Assembly: GCA_029261715.1 (NCBI GenBank)
Contig: JAJDAT010000038.1
Location: forward strand, 1-64,000
Direction: 5' to 3'
DNA from: Nitrospinia bacterium
Lineage (GTDB): Bacteria > Nitrospinota > Nitrospinia > Nitrospinales > JAJDAT01
Length of the DNA: 64,000 bases
The notes below the pieces were generated by a model. The model ran no database searches and had not been told where the DNA came from. It saw only the letters and a list, made by a program, of their open reading frames with translations. Shown one piece after another: positions 38,570 through 48,200 of this stretch. The translations under genes and the position numbers were made by a program. How positions within the stretch are numbered: the first letter of the stretch is position 1; every line of letters begins with the position of its first letter.

Positions 38570-41296
38570 ATGCGTCTTAACAAATTATTACTTATTTCTT
38601 TGTTTTTGTTTTTTTTTAGTATAAGTCCCATATTTGCTTTTGCAGATAACAGTAGTTCGGATACGGTTGAAATAACTATTACTCATGAAACCACTGATGT
38701 AACTGGTACGCGAATTCTTGAATTAACTGGCACCAATATTCATGAAAATGGGATCAACCCCACGGTTACTCTTAGTGGAACTGCTTTAACAGTAGTTTCG
38801 ATAAGTGGTCCTGGAGATAAGGTGACCGTTGAACTACTAAACGACCAGCCGGAAGGCACTTATAATTTATTACTGACTAACAACCTTGGAGTATCAAACT
38901 TTGATGTCAAAATAAAAGATCCTGAGTTTGTTGACGGAGAAGATTGGGAATTGAAAGATTCTCCTGTCGATTGGGGTAAACGGAGGTTTTTTGGTTCGGT
39001 AGTATATGACAACAAAATGTGGGTTATGGGTGGACATGTTTTCCCATCTGTTAAAGGTAAAGACGTTTGGAGTTCTACTGATGGAGTAACTTGGGTTGAA
39101 GAAACTTCAGCGGCAGCTTGGCCTGGTCGAGAACGCGTTCAAGCTGTAGCTTATGATGGTAAAATGTGGGTTATGGGAGGCCAAGCGACTTCTGGTAAAA
39201 AAAATGATATCTGGAATTCGACAGATGGAATTAATTGGACTGAAGTAATTCCTTCAAATATTTGGCCAGCGCGTACTAGCCATCAAGTAGTCATTTTTAA
39301 TAATGAGCTATGGGTGATTGGAGGGAAAGGTGATTCAGGAGATCTAAATGACGCATGGCATTCTGCCGACGGGATTACTTGGACACAAGCTACAAACTCC
39401 GTTCCTTGGGGGCCGAAATATGAATTTCAAATTATTGCCTACGATAATAAATTGTGGATGACTGGAGGCGCCAATGGCGATAATGATATTTGGAATTCTA
39501 CAGACGGAGCGAACTGGACCCGGGTTACTCAAACCGCTCCTTTTGTGAAACGCCATATTCACCGAATGACTGTTTATAAAAATAGAATGTGGGTGCTTGG
39601 TGGATTGGGCAATTCTGGCATTGTTAATTTTGACGATGTCTGGAGTTCTACCGATGGAATAAGTTGGACTCAAGCCACTGGTTCTGCTCAATGGGAAGCG
39701 CGTTATGGGCACGAGGTTCTTGTGTTTAATGATGATATGTGGGTTCTAGGTGGATTTGGCGCTAATTGGCTAGACAATGTTTGGAGAAGTGTCGATGACG
39801 TTAATAACTTAACTCAACAAGTGGCTATTGAGAATAATACATCCATAAACTCCTCTCAAGATTCATCAATTGAAACCATTACAACAACGAACACTACTCA
39901 ACAAACGTCAATTGATACTAATGCATCAACTAACACCACTCAACAAACGTCAATTGATACTTTGCAACAACAAGTTGCAATTTTGCAATCCGGTTCAGGT
40001 AGAGACGACGCTGATGGTGTGTACATGATTTTCGCCAGAGATTTGATTGACAACAACCAACATTTAATAGACGTAAATGGCGTGAATCTTTTCGAAGATG
40101 AAAATACAACTCCATTTCTTTTTGTTGGAGATAATCATGACAGTTTAAATTTAGCTCTTACTGTTATCGCTCAAGCAGATATTTCAAACACAACATTGCA
40201 ACAAGTAGTAGCTGAATTACCTGCCAGCATCCTAAATGGTACTCATAGATTGAGTTTAAGCAATTCTTTGGGAAGTTCCGAATTTGAAGTCAATATAAAA
40301 TCTGGAATAGAGAGTAATGTTTTATACCAAGAACTTCATGATGGTTCGCAATGGGAATCAGCAACAAATTCTGCTGCATGGACTGCCCGTGCACATCACA
40401 CATCCATTGTATATGATAATAAGATGTGGGTAATCGGTGGTTGCGCTCCAAGTAATGATTGTTTTTCCGGCGGCAATTTATCTGGTGATGCTTGGTATTC
40501 TTCTGATGGAATAAATTGGACTCAAGCTACTGCAAGTGCTCCTTGGACTGCTCGCTATAATCACACCTCACTTGTTTATGATAATAAGATGTGGGTCATT
40601 GGCGGTGATGATGCTTTAGGCGGAGTTGGTAATTATAAGTCCGACGTTTGGTATTCTACAGATGGTACAAATTGGACCCAAGCCACGGCAAACGCCGCTT
40701 GGTCTGGCCGAAGAGGTCATACGTCCATAGTCTACGGAAATAAAATGTGGGTTATGGGAGGCCGTGATAATGGATCATGCAGTTCTAGCACTGGTTTATG
40801 TAATGACATTTGGTTTTCTACTGATGGTACAAATTGGAGTCAAACTACGCAACATGCAACTTGGACTGGTCGTCGAGATGCAGCCTCTATTGTTTATGAC
40901 AACAAAATGTGGATTATGGGTGGTGGTGATAATTCAGGAGCTTGCACCGATGGCACAGATAATATTTGCGCAGATGTTTGGTCCTCTACCGACGGCATTA
41001 ACTGGACTGAAGCTGTTCACACCCCTGGATGGGTTCGTAGAAAAGGCTTAACTGCCGTATCTTATGGCGGTAAAATGTGGATCATGGGTGGCGATAGCAA
41101 GAGCGCTGGTGGCTACAAAAACGATGTATGGTCTTCGACTGACGGAGTTATATGGACCCAAGCGACCTCAGGGGCGCCATGGTCTCAGCGTCAAGGTCAT
41201 GCTTCTCTAGTTTATGAAGGTTCAATTTGGACTTTAGGGGGCAATAGTATACCTAATAGTGGACTTAAAAATGATGTTTGGAAAACTAAAGACTAA
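38570..41296 (+). CDS. Secreted double Kelch-propeller protein with two TIG-like domains
   Basis: 908 residues. Signal peptide (residues 1-25, LLLISLFLFFFSISPIFAFA). The protein is an internal duplication: a TIG/IPT-like beta domain (about 30-115, EGTYNLLLTNNLGVSNFDVKI), then about six Kelch-type blades repeating YDNKMWVMGG... DVWSSTDG--W (about 120-405), a Ser/Thr/Gln linker with tandem TQQTSIDT repeats (about 435-465), a second TIG-like domain (about 480-575, NGTHRLSLSNSLGSSEFEVNI) and a second propeller of about six blades to the end. Probably a surface or extracellular binding protein. A terminator follows. Confidence 0.85.
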   Translation: MRLNKLLLISLFLFFFSISPIFAFADNSSSDTVEITITHETTDVTGTRILELTGTNIHENGINPTVTLSGTALTVVSISGPGDKVTVELLNDQPEGTYNLLLTNNLGVSNFDVKIKDPEFVDGEDWELKDSPVDWGKRRFFGSVVYDNKMWVMGGHVFPSVKGKDVWSSTDGVTWVEETSAAAWPGRERVQAVAYDGKMWVMGGQATSGKKNDIWNSTDGINWTEVIPSNIWPARTSHQVVIFNNELWVIGGKGDSGDLNDAWHSADGITWTQATNSVPWGPKYEFQIIAYDNKLWMTGGANGDNDIWNSTDGANWTRVTQTAPFVKRHIHRMTVYKNRMWVLGGLGNSGIVNFDDVWSSTDGISWTQATGSAQWEARYGHEVLVFNDDMWVLGGFGANWLDNVWRSVDDVNNLTQQVAIENNTSINSSQDSSIETITTTNTTQQTSIDTNASTNTTQQTSIDTLQQQVAILQSGSGRDDADGVYMIFARDLIDNNQHLIDVNGVNLFEDENTTPFLFVGDNHDSLNLALTVIAQADISNTTLQQVVAELPASILNGTHRLSLSNSLGSSEFEVNIKSGIESNVLYQELHDGSQWESATNSAAWTARAHHTSIVYDNKMWVIGGCAPSNDCFSGGNLSGDAWYSSDGINWTQATASAPWTARYNHTSLVYDNKMWVIGGDDALGGVGNYKSDVWYSTDGTNWTQATANAAWSGRRGHTSIVYGNKMWVMGGRDNGSCSSSTGLCNDIWFSTDGTNWSQTTQHATWTGRRDAASIVYDNKMWIMGGGDNSGACTDGTDNICADVWSSTDGINWTEAVHTPGWVRRKGLTAVSYGGKMWIMGGDSKSAGGYKNDVWSSTDGVIWTQATSGAPWSQRQGHASLVYEGSIWTLGGNSIPNSGLKNDVWKTKD

Positions 41297-41325
41297 ACCT
41301 TCTAAAGCTTTTTAAATATTTTATG

Positions 41326-41360
41326 GCCCTTAGCGATTTTATCTCTAAGGGCTTTTTTTT
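41326..41360 (+). terminator. Intrinsic terminator after the Kelch gene
   Basis: gcccttag (41326-41333) pairs with ctaagggc (41345-41352), an 8-bp stem with an 11-base loop, followed by eight T residues. It lies 30 bases after the stop and 23 bases before the end of the convergent flavoprotein gene. Confidence 0.88.
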
Positions 41361-41382
41361 AATTAAATTTATTAGAATTAAA

Positions 41383-42648
41383 CTAGGCATTTAACGCTTC
41401 GGAAACGGTAGTGTCGATTAATTTATTTTGAGGAGATAAGATGCCACGAAGAAACTTTATAAGAAACCTTAAAGATACAGCGTTTTTAGCAGGTAAATAA
41501 TCACCGATAACTCCAACTATTTCGTCTGCTAGGAAAGGATTTTTTGAAAGGTTTTTTACAACCAAGTTACATAGCCTGCGGTTATAGATAACTTTTTGAA
41601 GAATCTTACTCAAAGTAAACTTAGCTGAGAACTCATTCGATCTCGCTTGATCATATTCTGCCAACTTACTTCTTGAGAAGTTGGATGTTTTAAAAGCGCA
41701 ATCTAATGTTGTTGCCGCTAACTGAGCGCTTCTTAGAGAAAGATAGATCCCCTCCCCCGTAAAAGGATCTATAAAACCTGCCGCATCACCCACCAACACC
41801 AAACCTCCACACTTTGGGGCCTTAACGGAAAAAGCAAGCGATTCAACCGTGCGAGGTTCTTCCGCTAGTTCCGCTCCCGCCAATAGTGCTCTGCGTTTTT
41901 TATTTTGTTTAATTCCATTTTTATAAAATTCCGTTATGTTTTGCCCTTTTATTTGAGAGGTTCCGGTTATCATAACCGCGTTAATTGTGTCTCGAGCAAC
42001 TTGGGCTATTCCTGTATATCCAGGACTACCGACGTGCATATAACAATAGGCTTGTGGCAATCTAATATTTTTCCAATGCGCAGCAATGGCTATTTTACCT
42101 TCGTTTTTAATTTTGTTTTTTAAATTCAATCGTCTTAGTGATATGGCATTACGGCCTCCAGCGTCAATTACAACTTTGGTCGTAATTTCTAATCTATGAT
42201 TTTCTGGGGCTTTGACTTTTATTCCGACTACATTTCCAGAATCGAAAATAAAGTCGTCAACGCTATGTTCTTCAAGAACTTTGATACCAACATTTTTGAG
42301 TTGTTTAAGTAATAAGTTATCTAGTAAGAAGCGAGGCACGGATAAGCTGGTTGGACTCTTCTGTCCTTTTTCTATCGGTGGATAGTCGATACCTAATTCT
42401 GCTCCTCCATAGGACGAAATAAAAACGCCGCGAACTCGTTCTGGATTTTCTTCTTCGATGGAGCTTAAAACGCCCAGGTCTTCTAAAATTGAGTCAGCAG
42501 CAGGACTTATAAATTCGCCGCAAACTTTATCTCTAGGAAAAAGAGCTCTGTCTAACACGATGACTTTATAACCCGCACGATGTAAAAATAAAGCAGATGC
42601 GCATCCAGCAGGACCCGCTCCAATAATTACGGCATCGTAGGATTCCAT
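41383..42648 (-). CDS. FAD-dependent oxidoreductase, geranylgeranyl reductase-like
   Basis: 421 residues. FAD-binding GAGPAGCASALFLHRAGY at the start, FPRDKVCGEFIS (the family's second motif) and LVGDAAGFIDPFTGEGIYLSL (third) are present and well kept. The group saturates isoprenoid chains or oxidises aromatic polyketides. The gene follows a methyltransferase six bases upstream, a pair often seen in type III polyketide or prenyl-lipid loci; no synthase is present here, so the substrate is open. Confidence 0.85.
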   Translation of the reverse strand: MESYDAVIIGAGPAGCASALFLHRAGYKVIVLDRALFPRDKVCGEFISPAADSILEDLGVLSSIEEENPERVRGVFISSYGGAELGIDYPPIEKGQKSPTSLSVPRFLLDNLLLKQLKNVGIKVLEEHSVDDFIFDSGNVVGIKVKAPENHRLEITTKVVIDAGGRNAISLRRLNLKNKIKNEGKIAIAAHWKNIRLPQAYCYMHVGSPGYTGIAQVARDTINAVMITGTSQIKGQNITEFYKNGIKQNKKRRALLAGAELAEEPRTVESLAFSVKAPKCGGLVLVGDAAGFIDPFTGEGIYLSLRSAQLAATTLDCAFKTSNFSRSKLAEYDQARSNEFSAKFTLSKILQKVIYNRRLCNLVVKNLSKNPFLADEIVGVIGDYLPAKNAVSLRFLIKFLRGILSPQNKLIDTTVSEALNA

Positions 42649-42654
42649 AATGGT

Positions 42655-43374
42655 TTAGGGTATTGAGTTTCGAATAAGAGCAATTCGATAAGGGAAATGT
42701 CGATGGACTTGAAATCCTTTTACGCCAGCGTTTTGAGCTAGTTGTTTCATTTCTGATGGTGTAAAGGCGTTCATAACAGAAACCGGAGCGTCGTACCGAG
42801 TCAACCGATTTTTAGTTAGTATCCGAGTCAGAATAAATATAGAACAAAAAGCTACGCGGCTTCTATGTAAGTCGTTCACTATAAAACCCTGTTTTCCTAG
42901 TCTATCTAGGGCCTGGATGATTGATACTGCATTTGTTTCTGAAAAATGGTGGAGCGCTAACGAGTTGATTGCTAAGTCGAAGGAATTTTCTGCAAAAGGA
43001 AGGTTAAGAATATCGCATTGTATAAAGGAAATTTCGGGAAACTGATTGGATTCCTCCCGCGCATAATCGAGCATTTTGCGATTGATATCGATCGCAATCA
43101 CCCGTATGGGAATTCCCAATCGTCTTGCAAAAAGAACTAATTCTGTAGGCTGATCAGCAGACCCCGTCGCTAAATCAATAACCGTGAATGGACGTTTTTC
43201 GGAATGACTTTTTAAAAAAGGCTCCGCGTGGTTCAATAAAACTCGGTAACCGCTTAGATAACGATTAACCCGACGCACGTCGCTGAGGCTATCCTTAACT
43301 TCTTCAAAAGGAGCCTCATCTAGGTCTAGTAATTCATCCCTTAAGTTTCTTGGAGGCGCTGAAAACAGTCCCAT
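42655..43374 (-). CDS. SAM-dependent methyltransferase
   Basis: 239 residues. Motif I is VIDLATGSADQPTEL, motif II region IRVIAIDINRKMLDYAREE, and LPFAENSFDLAINSLALHHF follows, a class I Rossmann methyltransferase. The N-terminus LSDVRRVNRYLSGYRVLLNH is the one I associate with methyltransferases of type III polyketide clusters. Paired with the flavoprotein gene 6 bases downstream; the pair is likely one pathway. Confidence 0.88.
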   Translation of the reverse strand: MGLFSAPPRNLRDELLDLDEAPFEEVKDSLSDVRRVNRYLSGYRVLLNHAEPFLKSHSEKRPFTVIDLATGSADQPTELVLFARRLGIPIRVIAIDINRKMLDYAREESNQFPEISFIQCDILNLPFAENSFDLAINSLALHHFSETNAVSIIQALDRLGKQGFIVNDLHRSRVAFCSIFILTRILTKNRLTRYDAPVSVMNAFTPSEMKQLAQNAGVKGFQVHRHFPYRIALIRNSIP

Positions 43375-43410
43375 ATAGTTGATTAACTAGATAGTGGATA
43401 CTTTTAAGAA

Positions 43411-43806
43411 TCAGTCTTTAAAGAAGAAATACATTTCGCCGTTAGCAATTTTTCTATTAACCCAGGAAAGTGTTAACCCTTTAAATAAATCGCGAGTAAC
43501 GGGAATCAAAATAAATAAACCCAGAATATCGGTAATCGGTCCTGGGGTTATCAACATATAGCTTGCGCATACCATCACTACACCATTTAGAACCTCTTCG
43601 GAAGGTTTGGTACGAGATTTTAAATGCCATTGGATTTTTTCTAGAAACTCTTTTCCATAAGAACGCGCTACAACAACACCCACTAAAAATGAAAGCATGG
43701 TGATAGATACTGTATTTAAAGTACTAATAGAAGAACTCACTTGTAAAAGCCCAAATAGTTCTACTGCTGAACCTGCTAATAATATTGCAATCGTAACAAA
43801 AATCAT
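43411..43806 (-). CDS. FxsA-like cytoplasmic membrane protein
   Basis: 131 residues with three hydrophobic segments. EEVLNGVVMVCASYMLITPGPITDILGLFILIPVTRDLF is the conserved FxsA block (consensus PG-L-TDI-G). FxsA is a small membrane protein whose overproduction suppresses phage F exclusion; its normal role is unclear. It lies just upstream of the methyltransferase on the same strand (36-base gap). Confidence 0.8.
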   Translation of the reverse strand: MIFVTIAILLAGSAVELFGLLQVSSSISTLNTVSITMLSFLVGVVVARSYGKEFLEKIQWHLKSRTKPSEEVLNGVVMVCASYMLITPGPITDILGLFILIPVTRDLFKGLTLSWVNRKIANGEMYFFFKD

Positions 43807-43989
43807 AAATAGCTCAAAAGAGATTATTAAAAGTTGAATTTAAAATTATGACGGGTTAGGGGATTGAAATCAAAATTATTTATCAATTTAATCTAATTGA
43901 TAAAAATGCAAATAACAATAAGGTAGGTTTAAGAAAATGAGAACTGAAATAAAATTTCTTTAGAGAATTCCTTTTCTTTCGAATCCGTC

Positions 43990-44978
43990 ATGGGCATTTT
44001 ATTTCTTCCCACTAGCCGAGTTCATATACCGATTACGTTCTGCCGAAGAGTTTTTGGAGTAATTCAATTTTCTGTTACAAGGTGTCTTGCTGTTGCCCTA
44101 GCTGCTACTAATCGTTTTCGAATTTCTTTTATTTCGGCATCATTTTTTTGGTTCTTAGCGGATATAACCGTATAAAAACAGTTCAATTATTGAATTCGTT
44201 TGGCAACGGTTATTAGTAAGTCATCATTTACAGAGACCTTAATATCAGAAGAGGCAATAACTGGAGAAAAGTTACTTGTAGCTTTAACTTTTTCTATTTT
44301 TGATGGGTATATAGGTAATGTATCGTTTACTGAGATTCTAATATTAATGGATCTCTTATTTTGGGCTTCTGCCAATACCTTATCGGCATGCTTTGAACGT
44401 TCCATTTCAACGGAATTTATTTTTGTTCTTACTTTTTTTTCTAGTGAAATGGGAATTTGTTTTGATGCCTTAGTTTGAAAAGGGGATATTTGTTTTAAAG
44501 TGTCATTAGCCGTTTTGGGTTTTAATTGTAATAGCTTAAGGTTTTGATTAGGGGCAACTTTGGTTAAAGTAATTCGGTGTTCTTTTTGTTCGATATTTTT
44601 TTTACTAGAGGTTGACGATTGTTTTTTTGTTTTTTTTATAGTGTTTTTGATACCCCAATTTTCACCATCATTATATGCACTATCTGAATTTACCTGGCTT
44701 ACAGAATTAATACCTCTTCCACCTAAAATAATTTCACCACGTTTTTTATAAGCGTTTTTTGCTTCATTAATCTTTGATAGATTAATAGCGCTATCCATAA
44801 TACTACGACTAAAACGGGTCTTTTTAAATCCAACGTCATCAACAGCTATAGAAATTAGTTGATTGCCATAAATATCTACCATTAAGGGATTGCAGAATGC
44901 TTGAGAAGAGAAAGTAAATAGCAGGGAAAATAAAACAATAGAAAAAAATACTGTAATTACTTTAAGGTGGGTAACCAT
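43990..44978 (-). pseudogene. Decayed, internally deleted paralogue of the TpsA adhesin
   Basis: A 263-codon open frame (44187-44978) starts with a signal-like MVTHLKVITVFFSIVLFSLLF, then MVDIYGNQLISIAVDDVGF and INLSKINEAKNAYKKRGEIILGG, which align with LDLYGDNLITLGVEG and INVSGIIEAKTAIKKRGDIILNGG of the adhesin at 45267-49907. The beta-helix core is missing; the end matches the adhesin's repeat tail. The same frame continues past in-frame stops (TAA 44187-44189, TGA 44064-44066, TGA 44022-44024) with AEIKEIRKRLVAARATAR and TRLVGRNKM, matching the adhesin's C-terminal MREMRNRLVANTATER and SRIVGRNRTN. So the locus is a duplicated adhesin gene reduced by deletion and nonsense changes. A short truncated product could still be made. 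Confidence 0.75.
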
Positions 44979-45266
44979 CAGATTAACCTTATGTTGATAA
45001 CAAGTTGAAAATAATTATAAAGGTGATTTTATTTATAGAAATATTAATTAATAGATCCATTAAGTCTCTAGTGCAGGATTTGTTCCTTAAGTATTAAAAT
45101 AAAAAAAACCTTAAAAAGCAATGTGTTATGGATTTTTGGATAAATATTAACCTTAAATATTTATCCAAATAGATAAATAGTGACAAATATTGTTAGTTTT
45201 TTAGGGGAGGAAATCAGCTTAAGGAATTAAGCGATTTACTTTTGGAAGAATATAAAAAGAATATTA

Positions 45267-48200
45267 TTAGTTATCGGTTTCGTCTTCTGAGTTTGTTCTG
45301 TTTCTTCCAACGATACGAGAATATAGATTACTCATTCTTTGTTGAAGGGTTTGTTCCGAAGTGTTGTTTGATTGATTATTTTGTCTTTCAGTCGCAGTAT
45401 TAGCAACCAAACGATTTCGCATTTCTCTCATTTGACTATCTAAGTTTTGACTATTAGTGGATGCGTCGCTGCGGGTTTGACCTGGAGTTTCATTTCCCGA
45501 AATTCTTGCGTCTATAGACCTTTGTTCCGCGTTGGCGTTTTCTTGAAACTGATCTGGGTTGTTTAAACTTCTATCGTTAGTACGCGAACCCAAATTCAAA
45601 TTCGTTGAAGGGGTGGTATTTCCCGAAATATTGGCGTTAATAGTTTGAGTGTCGCTTCCAGAAATGCGAGTTTCAACTGAAGTTGAGATACCCGATATAT
45701 TGGCATTAATATTTGGCGTTTCACCACCAGAGATACGCGCTCCAACTGAGGTTGTACTACCAGATATATTAGCGTTTCCTGTTGGTGTCGATCCACCAGA
45801 AATTCTAGCGTCTGCATTAGAATCAGGTGAAGTCGTTACTCCAAAACCAGAACCAGTTACGTTGGTATTGCCTGCGCTAGTTGTGTTTTCAGTTGGCGTT
45901 GAGCTTCCAGAAATGCGAGTTTCAACTGAAGTTGAGATACCCGATATATTGGCATTAATGTTTGGAGTTTCACCACCAGAGATACGCGCTCCAACTGAGG
46001 TTGTACTACCAGATATATTAGCGTTTCCTGTTGGTGTCGATCGACCAGAAATTCTTGCCCCGACAGACGTATCATCTCCAAAATTGTCAGTGTTTGTGTT
46101 TTGTGATGTGTTTGGAGTAGTGGTTGAAGTGTTTCTATTTTGATTAGAAGACGTGAAATCCAACCCAACATTGGTAAAGTTATTTTGATTATTGACACCG
46201 CCATTAGAATCGGCCAAAACATTAACTGCTCGAACGCTTCCACTAGGACTGAGTAGACAAGTTGCGATTCCACCGCCAATTGTTCTAACCGTTCCTAAAG
46301 AACGAGTTCCAATAGGTATTCGTCCTCCAAACTGGGGTGATCCTAATCCAAATGATTGAAATTGAGAGTTTCTTGTTAGCGTGGTTCTTAGAGTGAGACT
46401 GGAAACGGTAGAAGTTTGCACCAGCGATTGTAAGCCAAAATTAGAAATATTTTGAACTCCTGAATCGCTGCGACTTACTTGAGAAAAAAGGTCAGTACCT
46501 AAGCTACTGTTTAATCCATCGAGAGCTAAAAGGTTTCCAAATTGGATATTGCTACTTCCTGAAGCTAAAAGTGTAGAAGTAAAACTTGTCGTAGTCGTTG
46601 TTGTCTCTATTAATGAAAAACTTTGAGAAAAAACATTCGTAACCAAAGGTCTTAAAGATGGTATGTAACCACTAATTGCAGTGATTGGATTATTTCCTGT
46701 ATTAAATACTGGAGAAAACGACGCTAAACTTAAGGATTCGCTAGTAGTCCGGAAAGTTCGACTTGTCGTTATAGTTTGTAAACTTTGGCCAAAAGTTGTA
46801 GTAAAGGTCTGGTTTGCCAATACGGAAGCCGAACTGAAATCCTGTGATGAAGGAATGTCTAATGATCCAGCATTAAACTCAATGGGATTTTCAAAGGTTC
46901 CAAAACCACCTTCCCCATTCATTTTTAACGTTCCATTTGGAACAAAAATATCTAATGAACCATCTAAATCAGCATCTCTAACCCCACCAGAGCCTGTTAT
47001 TAATGAAATAGCTATATCTCCTTCAGAGCTGCTTTGCCCTGAACTAGTGGTTTTTAATAATCCTAAGGTCATTCCATTACTTGCAGAAAGGACTATATTG
47101 CCTGCCCCACTGTCAATTTGGGAGTTAGCCGACATGGTCAGTTTTCCACCTAATAAAAATTTAATAACTTCCCTTCGCGTGTCCCCAGGAAAAACATCAG
47201 CTTTAACAATACTATTCCCAGTTATATTAATATTTTCGGCTGTAGCAGAAATTCTACCTAAGGTTGAGACACTGGTATTAAAATTTAAATCATTAAAAAA
47301 CCTTGAAGTGATTAACAATAATTTTCTTGAAGAGAAAAAAGAAGGTGCGTTTAAAAAATTTAAAGTGCGAACGCCACTGCTATTTCCTCCATCTGTTGAA
47401 GTTAAACCAAAGCGAAAATTAGTTATTTGATCAGTTTGAGAAAATTGAACTCCATCTACATTTATTATTCTGTCTCCATCCCCACCATTCCGAATGTGAA
47501 AGGTGTCGGCTGTAATTCTTCCTATTTCTTCACCACTAATAGTCATATTGCCTGTAGCATTTCCTACTCCAATTGACCCTACTGAATTACGTTCAAAATC
47601 TATAAAAGAAGCGCTTAAGTTTCCTTGAATGTCTACGTCTGCGGCTTTTATGTCTAAAGTTGTTCCACCTACTCCCATAAAATTAGCGCTACTTCCTAAA
47701 GTAAAAGATCCTGAACCATCTTTACCAGAATCTGCAATTATAGTAACTATTTTACTAGAAGCAGCATTTGTCCAATTTCCATTTATTTCCAAACCATTAT
47801 CAACAGTGATTGTAACGTCTCCGGTAAAAGCGGCGTTATCATTGAAAACAGCGGAACTTGCATTTAATGTTAAACCCGTTAATAGTTCACCGCCTCCGAC
47901 AAATCCATTAAAAGTTACAGCACCTGAACCTGCGCTTAAAGTTAAATTTTGAGTCCCTTTAAGCGTATCATTAAAAGTTATATTTCCGTCGCTGCTGTTT
48001 ATTCCAACCGTACCAGAAGTTAACGTTACGCCATCTTGAAAAGTAACGCTGCCTCCAGATGTGGAAACTGAAACTCCAGAAAGTGTAATACTGGTTCCGT
48101 GACCTGCTGACGTGTTTGTTGTATTTTGATTTCCGCTTAAATGAACTAAGCCCCCAGGTGTTCCGGAGACATGAGCCGCTGCAGGCAATGCCGCCCCGGA

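Noticed and set aside
43990-44175. 61-aa plus-strand ORF beside the adhesin remnant
   Set aside because: The opposite strand of the same bases translates into adhesin C-terminal homology, which explains the open frame; no ribosome site precedes the plus-strand ATG.
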